Assembly: GCF_001570925.1 (NCBI RefSeq)
Contig: NZ_BCSP01000001.1
Span: 419,928 to 483,927, forward strand
Reading direction: 5' to 3'
DNA length: 64,000 bases
DNA from: [Zimmermannella] bifida NBRC 103089
Lineage (GTDB): Bacteria > Actinomycetota > Actinomycetes > Actinomycetales > Microbacteriaceae
The notes under the pieces were generated by a model. The model ran no database searches, was not told where the DNA came from, and worked only from the letters and a program-made list of their open reading frames with translations. How positions within the stretch are numbered: the stretch's first letter is position 1; every line of letters starts with the position of its first letter. This document shows, one piece after another, positions 1-8,389 of the stretch. The translations under genes and the position numbers were made by a program.

Positions 1-31
1 ATGCGGTGGGTACCGCCGCCCGTAGGTCGGA

Positions 32-577
32 TTAGCTCGCGCGGTTCTTGCGGCGCTCAGCGAGCTCGTCGATCGGCTGAGCGCGATCGGTTTCAACCTC
101 AACGAGGTTCGATTCAACTTCGCGCAGAACCTGGCCAACAGCGATACCAAATACGCCCTGACCACGCTGAACGAGGTCGATGACCTGGTCGTTCGAGGTG
201 CACAAGTACACGCTCGCACCGTCGGACATGAGGGTGGTCTGTGCCAGGTCGGTAACGCCGGCGTTGTGCAGCTGTTCTACGGCGACGCGAATCTGCTGCA
301 GCGAGATGCCCGTTGCCAGCAGGTTCTTGACGAGCTTGAGCACCAGGATGTCGCGGAAAGAGTAAAGGCGCTGCGATCCGGAACCGGCAGCGTTCTTGAT
401 GCTTGGCTCAACCAGACCGGTACGTGCCCAGTAGTCGAGCTGACGGTAGGTGATCCCAGCAACGTTGGCGGCCACTGCACCGCGGTAGCCCTCGTTCGGG
501 TCGAGGTCTGGCAGTCCGTCGGTGAACAGGAGCCCATCGTGCAGGGCTGGCCCGTTTGCGCTGTTGTCCGCGCCCAT
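32..577 (-). CDS. MerR-family transcriptional regulator
   Basis: 181 aa. The N-terminal winged-helix region contains ITYRQLDYWARTGLVEPS followed by the YSFRDILVLKLVKNLL helix, the MerR DNA-binding signature. The rest is a long C-terminal part without the Cys residues of metal-sensing MerR proteins. ATG at 577 is chosen over the ATG at 610 because a GAAAGGTGG ribosome-binding site lies just before it. In actinobacteria this regulator sits next to FtsR and an FHA protein, as here; the bifunctional nuclease gene often found between the two MerR genes is absent. A 19-bp-spaced promoter and a perfect palindrome lie upstream, suggesting control by itself or by FtsR. Its targets cannot be told from sequence. 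Confidence 0.9.
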   Translation of the reverse strand: MGADNSANGPALHDGLLFTDGLPDLDPNEGYRGAVAANVAGITYRQLDYWARTGLVEPSIKNAAGSGSQRLYSFRDILVLKLVKNLLATGISLQQIRVAVEQLHNAGVTDLAQTTLMSDGASVYLCTSNDQVIDLVQRGQGVFGIAVGQVLREVESNLVEVETDRAQPIDELAERRKNRAS

Positions 578-742
578 GACGCCACCTTTCTCGGCCGTGT
601 AGTGCCGCACTTACTTGTCGTTCGCCTGATTGTCACAGTAGTGGGAGCCGCTCGCGCAATTGCGAGGCGCGCCCACCGGTTGTGCGTAACATTCTTCGAC
701 TCCCACAGTCTAGGTCAGTGCCTGCAGAACTTCGAGGGTGTA

Positions 743-758
743 ATCACAACGTTGTGAT
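743..758. promoter_or_regulatory. 16-bp perfect palindrome, candidate operator
   Basis: ATCACAACGTTGTGAT is a perfect dyad between the merR promoter (799-829) and the merR start (577). It lies roughly 35-50 nt into the predicted transcript, a position compatible with a roadblock operator. The binding protein is unknown. Confidence 0.5.
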
Positions 759-798
759 CGTGTCAGAGATCGCGAGTGTTCTGTGGCGACTCGCCGGA

Positions 799-829
799 AC
801 TCTAACCTTCAACCAAAGGTTGAGATCAA
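799..829 (-). promoter_or_regulatory. MerR-type promoter with 19-bp spacer
   Basis: On the minus strand, TTGATC (829-824) and TAGAGT (804-799) are separated by 19 bp. The spacer contains the dyad TCAACC-TTT-GGTTGA. An over-long 19-bp spacer with an internal dyad is the classic layout of promoters activated by MerR-family proteins through DNA distortion. It points at the MerR gene starting at 577. The 578-880 spacer holds no gene. Confidence 0.55.
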
Positions 830-880
830 ACTGTGATGTGAAAACCACACAAAACGGCAGCGGGCCACCGGAATGCGACC

Positions 881-1582
881 TTAACTCTGACGGCGGTCGC
901 GCATCCCCTGACTGAGCATGGCACCCCGCACCTGCTGAAGTGCCTGCGAAAGCTCAACCATCTTCCGCTCCGCCTGCTCGCGCGCAGCCTTGCTGTTCTT
1001 ACGCAGCATCGGATTCACGACCTGCTCAATGAGCCCAAGCTCGTGCTGCATCGCGGTGCGGAATGGGCGCAGGTGACGCGGCTGGATACCGTTACGGTCC
1101 AGCGTCACGAGCGTGGTTAGCAGTGCAAGTTCGTCGTCGCCGTAGCGGGTTGTACGAACGATCAGGCCGGCCGAATGTGCGCTGTCGAGCAACTCACGGC
1201 TCGCTCCCGAGCGGCGCAGCAGTTCCTCGCGCGTTAGCGGCGTGCCGGTCGTCAATGATGACGTCGCAGCCGGAGCCACCCCGGGAACCGGAGGGGTCTC
1301 GCCACGGTCAATCGCATCCAGGTATTCACCGATCACCTTGAGCGGCAGGTAGTGGTCCCGTTGCAGGGAAAGCACCGTACGGATGCGCTGCACATCGGAT
1401 TCCGAGAACTTTCGGTAGCCGGCTGCCGTTCGCGCCGGATGCACCAGTCCCTGCTCTTCGAGAAAGCGAATCTTTGACGGCGTGAGTTCAGGGTGCTCTG
1501 ACGCCAGGCGCTGCAGCACCTGCCCAATAGAGAGTTTCGGAATGGATCCGGAAGCACCGGATCGAATGGCGACGCTACTCAT
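881..1582 (-). CDS. ftsR: MerR-family regulator FtsR
   Basis: 233 aa. The N-terminal DNA-binding domain carries LSIGQVLQRLASEHPELTPS and IRFLEEQGLVHPARTAAGYR, the pattern of the actinobacterial FtsR (Rv1828/Cg1631-like) group. The C-terminal half, rich in Glu and Arg, is the presumed effector or dimer region. FtsR proteins are reported to control cell-division gene expression, including ftsZ. The gene starts 4 nt after the FHA gene stops, so the two are very likely co-transcribed and translationally coupled. Family assignment is firm; the regulon here is inferred. Confidence 0.88.
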   Translation of the reverse strand: MSSVAIRSGASGSIPKLSIGQVLQRLASEHPELTPSKIRFLEEQGLVHPARTAAGYRKFSESDVQRIRTVLSLQRDHYLPLKVIGEYLDAIDRGETPPVPGVAPAATSSLTTGTPLTREELLRRSGASRELLDSAHSAGLIVRTTRYGDDELALLTTLVTLDRNGIQPRHLRPFRTAMQHELGLIEQVVNPMLRKNSKAAREQAERKMVELSQALQQVRGAMLSQGMRDRRQS

Positions 1583-1585
1583 TGG

Positions 1586-2089
1586 TTAGAGGATGTTCGC
1601 GCTAGCGGTAGGTGCAACGTCGAGCGGAGATGCGTAGAACGTGAGTCGGTACTTACCGATCTGGACTTCACCACCGTTGGCAAGCTCGACCTGGTTGATG
1701 CTTTCGCCGTTGTAATAGGTACCGTTCAACGAGCCGAGGTCGCGCACGTAGAACGTGCGTCCGTTACGCGTGAACTCGGCGTGACGGCGCGAGACCGTAA
1801 CGTCATCGAGGAAGATCTCGGCGTTCGGGTGACGACCAGCGATCTGCAAATCAGTGTCGAGCAGAAATCGTGCGCCAACGTTGTTACCGCGTCGCACAAT
1901 CAGCAGCGCGGAACCGGATGGCAGAGCACCGATCGAGTCCATTTCTTCTTTGGAGACTCCCCCAGCGATCAGCGCGGCAAGCTGCGCACTAAAGTCGCCG
2001 GTGAACGACATGGTCGACGATTGACCCGAGCCAGCCTGGCTGCCGGGGAACGCCGGCGTAGCGCCTGCGTGATCGTCGAGATTCGACAT
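1586..2089 (-). CDS. FHA-domain protein (GarA/OdhI-like)
   Basis: 167 aa. The FHA domain spans about residues 50-140, with phosphothreonine-pocket motifs AGRHPNAEIFLDDVTVSRRHAEF and LGSLNGTYYNG. ATG 2089 is chosen because AGGAGG lies 4 nt upstream; the longer reading to 2164 has no such site. Orthologues bind 2-oxoglutarate dehydrogenase and glutamate-metabolism enzymes, and are switched off when a Thr in an N-terminal ETTS/ETTP motif is phosphorylated by Ser/Thr kinases. That motif is not visible here; the equivalent stretch reads SSTMSFTGDF. It is the first gene of the FHA-ftsR unit. Confidence 0.88.
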   Translation of the reverse strand: MSNLDDHAGATPAFPGSQAGSGQSSTMSFTGDFSAQLAALIAGGVSKEEMDSIGALPSGSALLIVRRGNNVGARFLLDTDLQIAGRHPNAEIFLDDVTVSRRHAEFTRNGRTFYVRDLGSLNGTYYNGESINQVELANGGEVQIGKYRLTFYASPLDVAPTASANIL

Positions 2090-2175
2090 GTAATCCTCCT
2101 GCTTCATGAGAACTCCAAGCGTACCGTAGTGGCACCACAAGATTCGGTGAGTTTCCCAGTACACTCGCGCTCATC

Positions 2176-3015
2176 ATGGATGAGCGGTATGACCTTGACC
2201 CGGTTGCGCAGATGCGCGAGTCCCGGAAGCCCCGTGCACCTCGTAAAGTACAGGCACAGCGCGGCATGTGGTTGGAAGAGTCTACTACGCAGTTTTTTGG
2301 ACAGCTGGCCGCTGCCACTCGGGAAACACTCACCTTGCAAGACGTCGATGGTACCCGTCGAGCATTCCCGCGAGACGCCCTCTTTCTTGATGAAGACGGC
2401 AAGGTCGTAACCCTCACGTTTGCCGCAGCGGCACCAAAGAAACCGACGCGAAGCGCATCCGGATCGGTCTATGTCGAAGGCGCCACCGCTCGCGTGGCCA
2501 GAGCCGGACGAATTTTCGTCGAAGGTCGGCACGATGCGGAGCTTGTCGAAAAGGTCTGGGGACATGATCTGCGCATCGAAGGCGTCGTCGTCGAGTACCT
2601 CGAAGGTGCAGACCACTTGGATGCAGTGCTCGCGGCCTTCGATCCGTCGCCTTCACGTCGCGTCGGCGTGCTGCTCGACCACCTCGTTCCCGGTTCAAAG
2701 GAAACCCGCATTGCGCAGGCGATCACCGCCCGTTTCGGTGCCGATTGCGTGCGAATCGTTGGACATCCCTATGTCGATGTCTGGCAGGCCGTGCGACCGG
2801 AGCGGCTCGGGATGCGCGAATGGCCCGTCATCCCAAAGGGACAGTCTTGGAAGCACGGCATTTGCGCAGCACTGGGATGGCCGAATCAAGAGCAGGCTGA
2901 TATCGCCCGCGCTTGGCAGCGCATCTTGGGTCAGGTACGGACCTGGACCGATCTCCAACCGTCGGTAATCGGCCGGGTTGAAGAACTCATCGACTTCGTG
3001 ACTGAGCCCGCTTAA
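2176..3015 (+). CDS. DUF3097 family protein
   Basis: 279 aa, full length for this actinobacterial family of unknown function. The first 30 residues are basic (PRAPRKVQAQR). The centre contains FVEGRHDAELVEKVWG and GVLLDHLVPGSKE, which resemble the conserved Glu and Asp-x-Asp segments of TOPRIM domains (compare the VEGKxD motif of RNase M5), so a nucleic-acid role is possible. ATG 2176 is the first start after the divergent FHA promoter region; no strong ribosome-binding site is visible. Function is not known and the TOPRIM similarity is my reading of the motif. Confidence 0.8.
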   Translation: MDERYDLDPVAQMRESRKPRAPRKVQAQRGMWLEESTTQFFGQLAAATRETLTLQDVDGTRRAFPRDALFLDEDGKVVTLTFAAAAPKKPTRSASGSVYVEGATARVARAGRIFVEGRHDAELVEKVWGHDLRIEGVVVEYLEGADHLDAVLAAFDPSPSRRVGVLLDHLVPGSKETRIAQAITARFGADCVRIVGHPYVDVWQAVRPERLGMREWPVIPKGQSWKHGICAALGWPNQEQADIARAWQRILGQVRTWTDLQPSVIGRVEELIDFVTEPA

Positions 3016-3105
3016 CCAATCCCCGCCCGCCATTCCTGCCGCGATCTGGACCACCTCGACCGGCGGATCAGGATCGATGTCGCAGGGTGCCGATACGCTT
3101 CCGCT

Positions 3106-4332
3106 ATGCGCATCTTGCACACTTCCGATTGGCACATTGGCCGCACGTTTCATGGTGAGTCGGTTCGCGACCACCTGCAGACGGCACTGGCGTGCATCCC
3201 GAATTGGGTTCGCGAACACCACATTGATGTGGTCGCGGTCGCCGGTGACGTGTTCGACTCCACTATTCCGGCTGCATGGGCCTTCAATATGCTGACGGAG
3301 CTGGTGGCCGAGATTCGCGAAGCGGGTGCCATCGTCATCATCTCGAGCGGAAACCACGACTCCGCCGAGCGACTGCGCTACATGTCGCCGCTGACTGCAA
3401 AAGGCGGCGTGTATTTCGGCGCCGATGCTTGTTCCCCCTGCACTCCGGTGGTGCTTAACGATGAGCACGGCAGTGTGCGGTTCTACCCGGTCCCCTACTT
3501 GGAACCGGCAATCGTGCGGACGCGCGCGGGCGAATCAGCCGCCGAAGTTCGCACCCAAGACCAGGCCATGCAATGGGCATTGCAGCAGGTGCGCGAAGAT
3601 CTCAACGCCGCTGAGGTGTCGGCGAGCGAGTTGGCTGATGCTCTCACCGGCAAACCTCGCAGCGTCGTGCTGGCGCACTGTTTTGCCGCCGGTGTCCGGC
3701 AAGACGTCCCCGGTGCCGATCTCGAACGCGACCTCAGCGCGGGTGGACTCGATGTCGTTTCGCTCGACCATTTCGCGCCGTTTGACTACGTCGCGCTTGG
3801 TCACATCCACTCACGCATGAACCTGACCGAACGCATTCGCTACTCGGGGTCGCCCCTGCACTATTCGTTTAGCGAGACCGGCGCCGAACGCGGTGCGTGG
3901 CTTGTTGATTTGGATGCCGCGGGTTTTGCTGGCGCGCAATGGCTGCAGTTCCCGGTTCCCCGCCCGCTGGCACGTATTAGCGGCAAGCTCGACGATCTCT
4001 TGGACGATGCGGACCTTTCGTGTCACACGGACTCATGGCTCCAGGTCACACTCACCGACAATCAGCGCCCGTTGGATGCCATGTCCAGGCTCCGTCAACG
4101 CTTTCCGTTCACGGTGCACCTCGTGCATATCCCCGAGCGATCACCACAAGATGCGCCGAGATCCTATCGAGAAACGCTTGCCGAGGCCACGAGCGATCGC
4201 GATCGGATCATCGCGTTCTTGCAGCACGTGCGCGGCGGCAGCGATGCCACCAACGATGCCAATTGGACGCGGGAACTCGAATGTATCGACGAGCTACTAG
4301 ATGAACTGGCAGTGGAGGCGGCAGACCGATGA
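3106..4332 (+). CDS. sbcD: Exonuclease SbcCD subunit D
   Basis: 408 aa, normal for SbcD (Mre11-like). Calcineurin-type phosphoesterase motifs appear in order: SDWHIG (metal-binding Asp and His), AGDVFD, SSGNHDS, LAHCFA and ALGHIHSR. With SbcC it forms a Mn-dependent double-strand exonuclease and hairpin endonuclease that opens palindromic DNA and trims broken ends. Its stop overlaps the sbcC start by 4 nt (ATGA), indicating translational coupling. Confidence 0.96.
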   Translation: MRILHTSDWHIGRTFHGESVRDHLQTALACIPNWVREHHIDVVAVAGDVFDSTIPAAWAFNMLTELVAEIREAGAIVIISSGNHDSAERLRYMSPLTAKGGVYFGADACSPCTPVVLNDEHGSVRFYPVPYLEPAIVRTRAGESAAEVRTQDQAMQWALQQVREDLNAAEVSASELADALTGKPRSVVLAHCFAAGVRQDVPGADLERDLSAGGLDVVSLDHFAPFDYVALGHIHSRMNLTERIRYSGSPLHYSFSETGAERGAWLVDLDAAGFAGAQWLQFPVPRPLARISGKLDDLLDDADLSCHTDSWLQVTLTDNQRPLDAMSRLRQRFPFTVHLVHIPERSPQDAPRSYRETLAEATSDRDRIIAFLQHVRGGSDATNDANWTRELECIDELLDELAVEAADR

Positions 4333-7300
4333 GAATTGTCAGTGTTGAATTTGCCGGGTTTGGCCCCTATCGCACCAAACAGCGTGTGGATTTCACGACG
4401 TTTGCCGACGAGGGGCTGTTCCTCATTGCCGGTAAGACGGGCTCGGGCAAGTCCACCATTCTTGATGCCATCGTGTACGCGCTCTATGATCGCGTGCCGA
4501 GATTCGGGAATAAGACGGGTCAGATTCGTAGCCGTTTTGCCGCCCCGGATGAGCCCACTCGCGTGGTGCTCGAGTTCACGCATCGAGGCACTGACTACCG
4601 GATCACCCGTGCACCGTCGTACCTCCGCCAGAGCAAGCACGGTAACAAGGTCGTGGAGACCAAACCCGAGCAGGAGCTCGCCGAACGCATTGACGGTCAG
4701 TGGCAGGTGTTGAGCACCAAAATCGCGGAGATTGCGCGCATCCTGCGCGAATTGTTCCCGCTCAACGCCGAACAGTTTCTGCAGGTCATCATGCTCGCAC
4801 AGGGCCGCTTTCAAGAGTTCTTGCACGCGAGCTCCAAGGACCGCCAAGAGTTGCTGCGCTCACTGTTTGGAACCCAGCGTTTCATTGACCTCGCGCATCT
4901 CGCGCAGGTTCGCGAAGGTGCTGTGCGCAGCAAGGTCGAAGCCAATATGAACGGGCTCCACGAGGTCGCGCTGCAGCTGTTTCGTTCCGATGACGAGGCC
5001 GAGGCACAGCCGCTGACTACATCAAGTGCCCCGTTCACGCGAACTGACATTGCGAATCGAGCAACAGACAATGCCAATGCCGTTGCCGCCGCGAATACGG
5101 CGGTTGCGACTGCCACCGAAGCCTACGAATCCGCCGTCGAAGGACATCGCAAACAAGAAGCGATCTACCAGCAGCAACAAGAACGAAACCGTCACCGTGA
5201 ACAACGCGAGACGTTGCGATTGCAGCAGCCAAAGATCGACCAAGAACTCCGAGTCCCCCTCGATCTTCACCGTCAGGCGTTACTCGTCATTGACGATGTG
5301 ACCACCGCGCGAGATCGCGCGAACGAATGTTCGCAGCAACGTACTGCGTTGGCGGGACGTCGCGATGACCTCATCTGCGCATTTGCGTCGGTCACGCAGG
5401 AAGAACGCGACGACCTCAGCATCAGCGACGTGCACGACCTCGTGACCACAGGCATCCGGTTCGACGAAGCCGACCAACCAATCGAGGTGTCTGCCACAAT
5501 TGACCGGTTCGAAGCGCTCACCGAACCGCTGCAACAGGCGGTGGATGCACTCGGTGCGGTCGTTCGTGAACTCGCGGATGCCGACGACCTGAACCGCCAG
5601 ATCGCCACTGCCACCAAACAAGCGACCGAGTCACAGGCGAACCTCGAAACCGCCAGCGCGCTCGTCGAGTCGCTAGTCGCGCAGCGTTCGTTGCTACCAG
5701 CAAGGATTGCCGAGCATCGTGAGGTGGTTGACGGATGCACGGCCAAGCTTGCCGCGCGTGAGTCAGTCGAGGCCGCGCTCGAGGTGGCGCTCAGCCACCA
5801 GGCTGCGGCCAACGCCATTCCCGGCTGCACGGCAACGTTGAACGCAGCCGAAGTGTCCCTTGGCAACGCACTGCAACAGCAGCAGCACGCGATCGACGCG
5901 GAACAGCGCCTAATCCAAGCGAAACTCGCAAACGCAGCCGGAGAGCTTGCAGCAACCCTTCGCGAAGATGAGCCCTGCGCCGTTTGTGGTGCCACGACGC
6001 ATCCGCGGCCGGCCGCGCAAGATCAGCCGATCATTGAACAGGCGCAACTGGATGCGGCAGCGACAGAAAGTGCCAAGGCACAGCGCACCGTTGATGCAGC
6101 ACGCGCCGAACGCGATCGCATCAACCTTGAGCTCGCGTCCCTGACCCACAGCGCGGCCGGGTGGAGCATCGAACAGGCCGCAATTGAAGTCGCCGAAATC
6201 CAGGCTCGTATCAACACCTTGGATGCCGCTGCCGCGGAACAACGAACTGCGCGCCAGGAGCTGGAACGCTGCGAGCAAGAGCTGGCCAAACTCGAGTCGA
6301 CGATCGAGTCGACACGCGAACAGCGCGATGCCCACCAAAATCAGCACGTTCGACTATCGGCAGTAGTCGAGCAGCTGACCGCAAGGCGCACCGCCTTGAC
6401 GGGAGCCTTCGCATCCCTCGAACGCAAACAAGCCGTAAGCACGAAGTTGCGCACGGGGCTCGCCACGATGCTAGATGTGCTTCGGACGTACATCACCGCA
6501 CAGCGAGAAGCCGTGCGTGCACAGGACATTGCCGATACGAAAATCGCCGCGAGCCCATTCACCGACGCTGCAGCCGTCCGTTCCGGCATCATGTCAACCA
6601 CCGAGGCGACTGCTGTCGAACGGAAGCTCGAAGACTTTACGACCGCGATGCGCACAGCCGAGACGTTCCTCACGCGTGCAGATATTGCCGCACTGCCCGA
6701 AGCGCTTGTCGATCTCGCTCCGAGCGAGGCACAATTACGCGACGCACAGGAGCGGCGCGACCACGCGCGAGATCGGTACAGCGTGGCTGAAGAACGGCAA
6801 CGTTCAGAGCAGAACACACTGGATCGTGCGCGCGAACTCTTGCACGACTATGACCGGCTCCAGTCGGGTGCGGCACTGTGGAGTCGGCTTGCCGGTGATT
6901 TGCGGGGCCAGAACGAACGCAAGCAGCACCTCGAAGCTTTTGTGCTCGCGGCCCACCTCGAGGCAATTCTGGAGGCGGCAAACGCACGTCTTAAAGAAAC
7001 GACCCAGGGTCGTTACACGCTCGTGCTCGATGACGACCGTGTCTGCCATGCCGCGCAGTCCGGGTTGGGCATCGACGTCATTGACGTCTACAACGGCGAG
7101 CGACGCTCAACAACTTCGCTCTCTGGCGGTGAAACGTTCCTCGTTTCGTTGTCGCTTGCCTTGGGACTGGCCGACGTAGTCTCGAGCAATGCCGGTGGGC
7201 TCGCCCTCGAAACGCTCTTTATCGACGAAGGCTTCGGTTCGCTCGATGCGGAAACCCTTGAAGTTGCGATGCAGACGCTCGAGCAACTGCGCAGCTCTGG

Positions 7301-7427
7301 GCGCACGGTCGGAGTGATCTCACACGTGCCAGCCATGCACGAGCGAATCCCCACGCAATTGGCGGTACGGGTGCTGCCGGACCGGTCCAGCACGATTGAC
7401 CTGCGCGCAGCCGACCCGGGTGAATAG
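4329..7427 (+). CDS. sbcC: Exonuclease SbcCD subunit C (SMC-like ATPase)
   Basis: 1032 aa. The N-terminal ABC half has Walker A GKTGSGKSTILDAI. A long coiled coil rich in Glu, Gln and Ala follows, with a zinc-hook CAVC at about residue 551. The C-terminal half has the signature SLSGGETFLVS and Walker B LETLFIDEGFGSLD. The domain order is that of SbcC/Rad50: the ATPase head drives SbcD, and the hook joins two complexes. It is encoded directly behind sbcD with a 4-nt overlap. Confidence 0.96.
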   Translation: MRIVSVEFAGFGPYRTKQRVDFTTFADEGLFLIAGKTGSGKSTILDAIVYALYDRVPRFGNKTGQIRSRFAAPDEPTRVVLEFTHRGTDYRITRAPSYLRQSKHGNKVVETKPEQELAERIDGQWQVLSTKIAEIARILRELFPLNAEQFLQVIMLAQGRFQEFLHASSKDRQELLRSLFGTQRFIDLAHLAQVREGAVRSKVEANMNGLHEVALQLFRSDDEAEAQPLTTSSAPFTRTDIANRATDNANAVAAANTAVATATEAYESAVEGHRKQEAIYQQQQERNRHREQRETLRLQQPKIDQELRVPLDLHRQALLVIDDVTTARDRANECSQQRTALAGRRDDLICAFASVTQEERDDLSISDVHDLVTTGIRFDEADQPIEVSATIDRFEALTEPLQQAVDALGAVVRELADADDLNRQIATATKQATESQANLETASALVESLVAQRSLLPARIAEHREVVDGCTAKLAARESVEAALEVALSHQAAANAIPGCTATLNAAEVSLGNALQQQQHAIDAEQRLIQAKLANAAGELAATLREDEPCAVCGATTHPRPAAQDQPIIEQAQLDAAATESAKAQRTVDAARAERDRINLELASLTHSAAGWSIEQAAIEVAEIQARINTLDAAAAEQRTARQELERCEQELAKLESTIESTREQRDAHQNQHVRLSAVVEQLTARRTALTGAFASLERKQAVSTKLRTGLATMLDVLRTYITAQREAVRAQDIADTKIAASPFTDAAAVRSGIMSTTEATAVERKLEDFTTAMRTAETFLTRADIAALPEALVDLAPSEAQLRDAQERRDHARDRYSVAEERQRSEQNTLDRARELLHDYDRLQSGAALWSRLAGDLRGQNERKQHLEAFVLAAHLEAILEAANARLKETTQGRYTLVLDDDRVCHAAQSGLGIDVIDVYNGERRSTTSLSGGETFLVSLSLALGLADVVSSNAGGLALETLFIDEGFGSLDAETLEVAMQTLEQLRSSGRTVGVISHVPAMHERIPTQLAVRVLPDRSSTIDLRAADPGE

Positions 7428-7508
7428 TCCGGGCATCGCGTGCCCGGGCCTGCGCGCAGCTGGCAGCAAGCCATGGCCTGCAGGGCAGGCAGGTGCGTGG
7501 CCGGCTAG

Positions 7509-7543
7509 GAGTGTGGTCGGTACGAGTGCGAACGACCACACTC
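7509..7543. terminator. Hairpin between convergent sbcC and esterase genes
   Basis: An 11-bp perfect stem, GAGTGTGGTCG (7509-7519) with CGACCACACTC (7533-7543), lies just before the esterase stop at 7551. A second hairpin, CCGGGCA/TGCCCGG at 7429-7447, follows the sbcC stop directly. Neither has a clear T-run, so termination is inferred. Confidence 0.5.
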
Positions 7544-7550
7544 GTACCCG

Positions 7551-8228
7551 CTACTGTGCTGCAGGGAGCTCGACGGTGTTGAGGAACGCCGTGATGTCGG
7601 CAATCTCCTCAGGCGAAATCGCGTGGGTGAGCTCGGGATAGTTCTTGACCGTAGCGTTGGTGTGTTCCTTGAGCCACTGCGCTGATTGCGGGAACGCCTG
7701 CTGTGGGATCGGCGATTCGTCGCGGTCTCCCCAACCGAAGAACACCGGGCGGCGCAACTGCGTGAGTTCCGCATCCTGGTCACCAGCACTCGGCACGACG
7801 AAACCCGAACACGCAACCGCCGCGAGCACTCGCTCGGGTACGGCACGCAGGAGCTCAATTGCCATCACCGCACCCTGCGAAAATCCGATCGGAATAACTG
7901 GAACGTCTGGTGCAATGTCATCAAGCAGTTCGACCAAGGCGGCGCAGGATGCGTCAATCGCGTCGGTGTCGAGCGATTCTTGTTCGTCGCCAACTTTCAT
8001 CACCTCTTCCAGCGGGAACCAGGCGTATCCCTGACCCTTTGCCGTGAGTGGCGCGCGCACCGAGATCCAGTCGAAACGTTCATCGGTGGTACCGATACCG
8101 AGTTCCACCAAGACACCGAGCAGGTCCTGTTCATTGGCCCCGTATCCGTGCATCAGCACGACCAACGGCCGACCTTGAAGACCAGCATTTGCACCGAGCA
8201 CCGTCGAAATTGGCGAGATCGAAGTCAT
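7551..8228 (-). CDS. Alpha/beta-hydrolase, phospholipase/carboxylesterase family
   Basis: 225 aa. Oxyanion-hole region VLMHGYGANEQDLL, nucleophile elbow IGFSQGAV (catalytic Ser), a likely catalytic Asp near GWGDRDESPI and a His in YPELTHAIS give a complete serine-hydrolase triad. Size and motifs match the cytoplasmic YpfH/carboxylesterase 2 group, which cleaves short-chain esters; the substrate is unknown. No signal peptide. It lies downstream of the aldehyde dehydrogenase gene but is separated from it by a terminator at 8324-8356. Confidence 0.85.
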   Translation of the reverse strand: MTSISPISTVLGANAGLQGRPLVVLMHGYGANEQDLLGVLVELGIGTTDERFDWISVRAPLTAKGQGYAWFPLEEVMKVGDEQESLDTDAIDASCAALVELLDDIAPDVPVIPIGFSQGAVMAIELLRAVPERVLAAVACSGFVVPSAGDQDAELTQLRRPVFFGWGDRDESPIPQQAFPQSAQWLKEHTNATVKNYPELTHAISPEEIADITAFLNTVELPAAQ

Positions 8229-8323
8229 GCCGCAAGTGTGTCACGTGCAATCGTTTCCAAGCTGCAAGCGAATGACGACAACGCAACGCCCATCACCGGC
8301 TACGAGCCGGGCACGGAAAATGA

Positions 8324-8356
8324 CGGAGGGCGCCACGCTCAGCGTGACGCCCTCCG
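8324..8356 (-). terminator. Rho-independent terminator of the aldehyde dehydrogenase gene
   Basis: CGGAGGGCG pairs with CGCCCTCCG, and the inner arms CACGCT/AGCGTG also pair. On the minus strand the hairpin is followed by TCATTTT. Confidence 0.75.
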
Positions 8357-8389
8357 CTATCAGCTTCGAACGAAGTGTTCGATTCCGAC

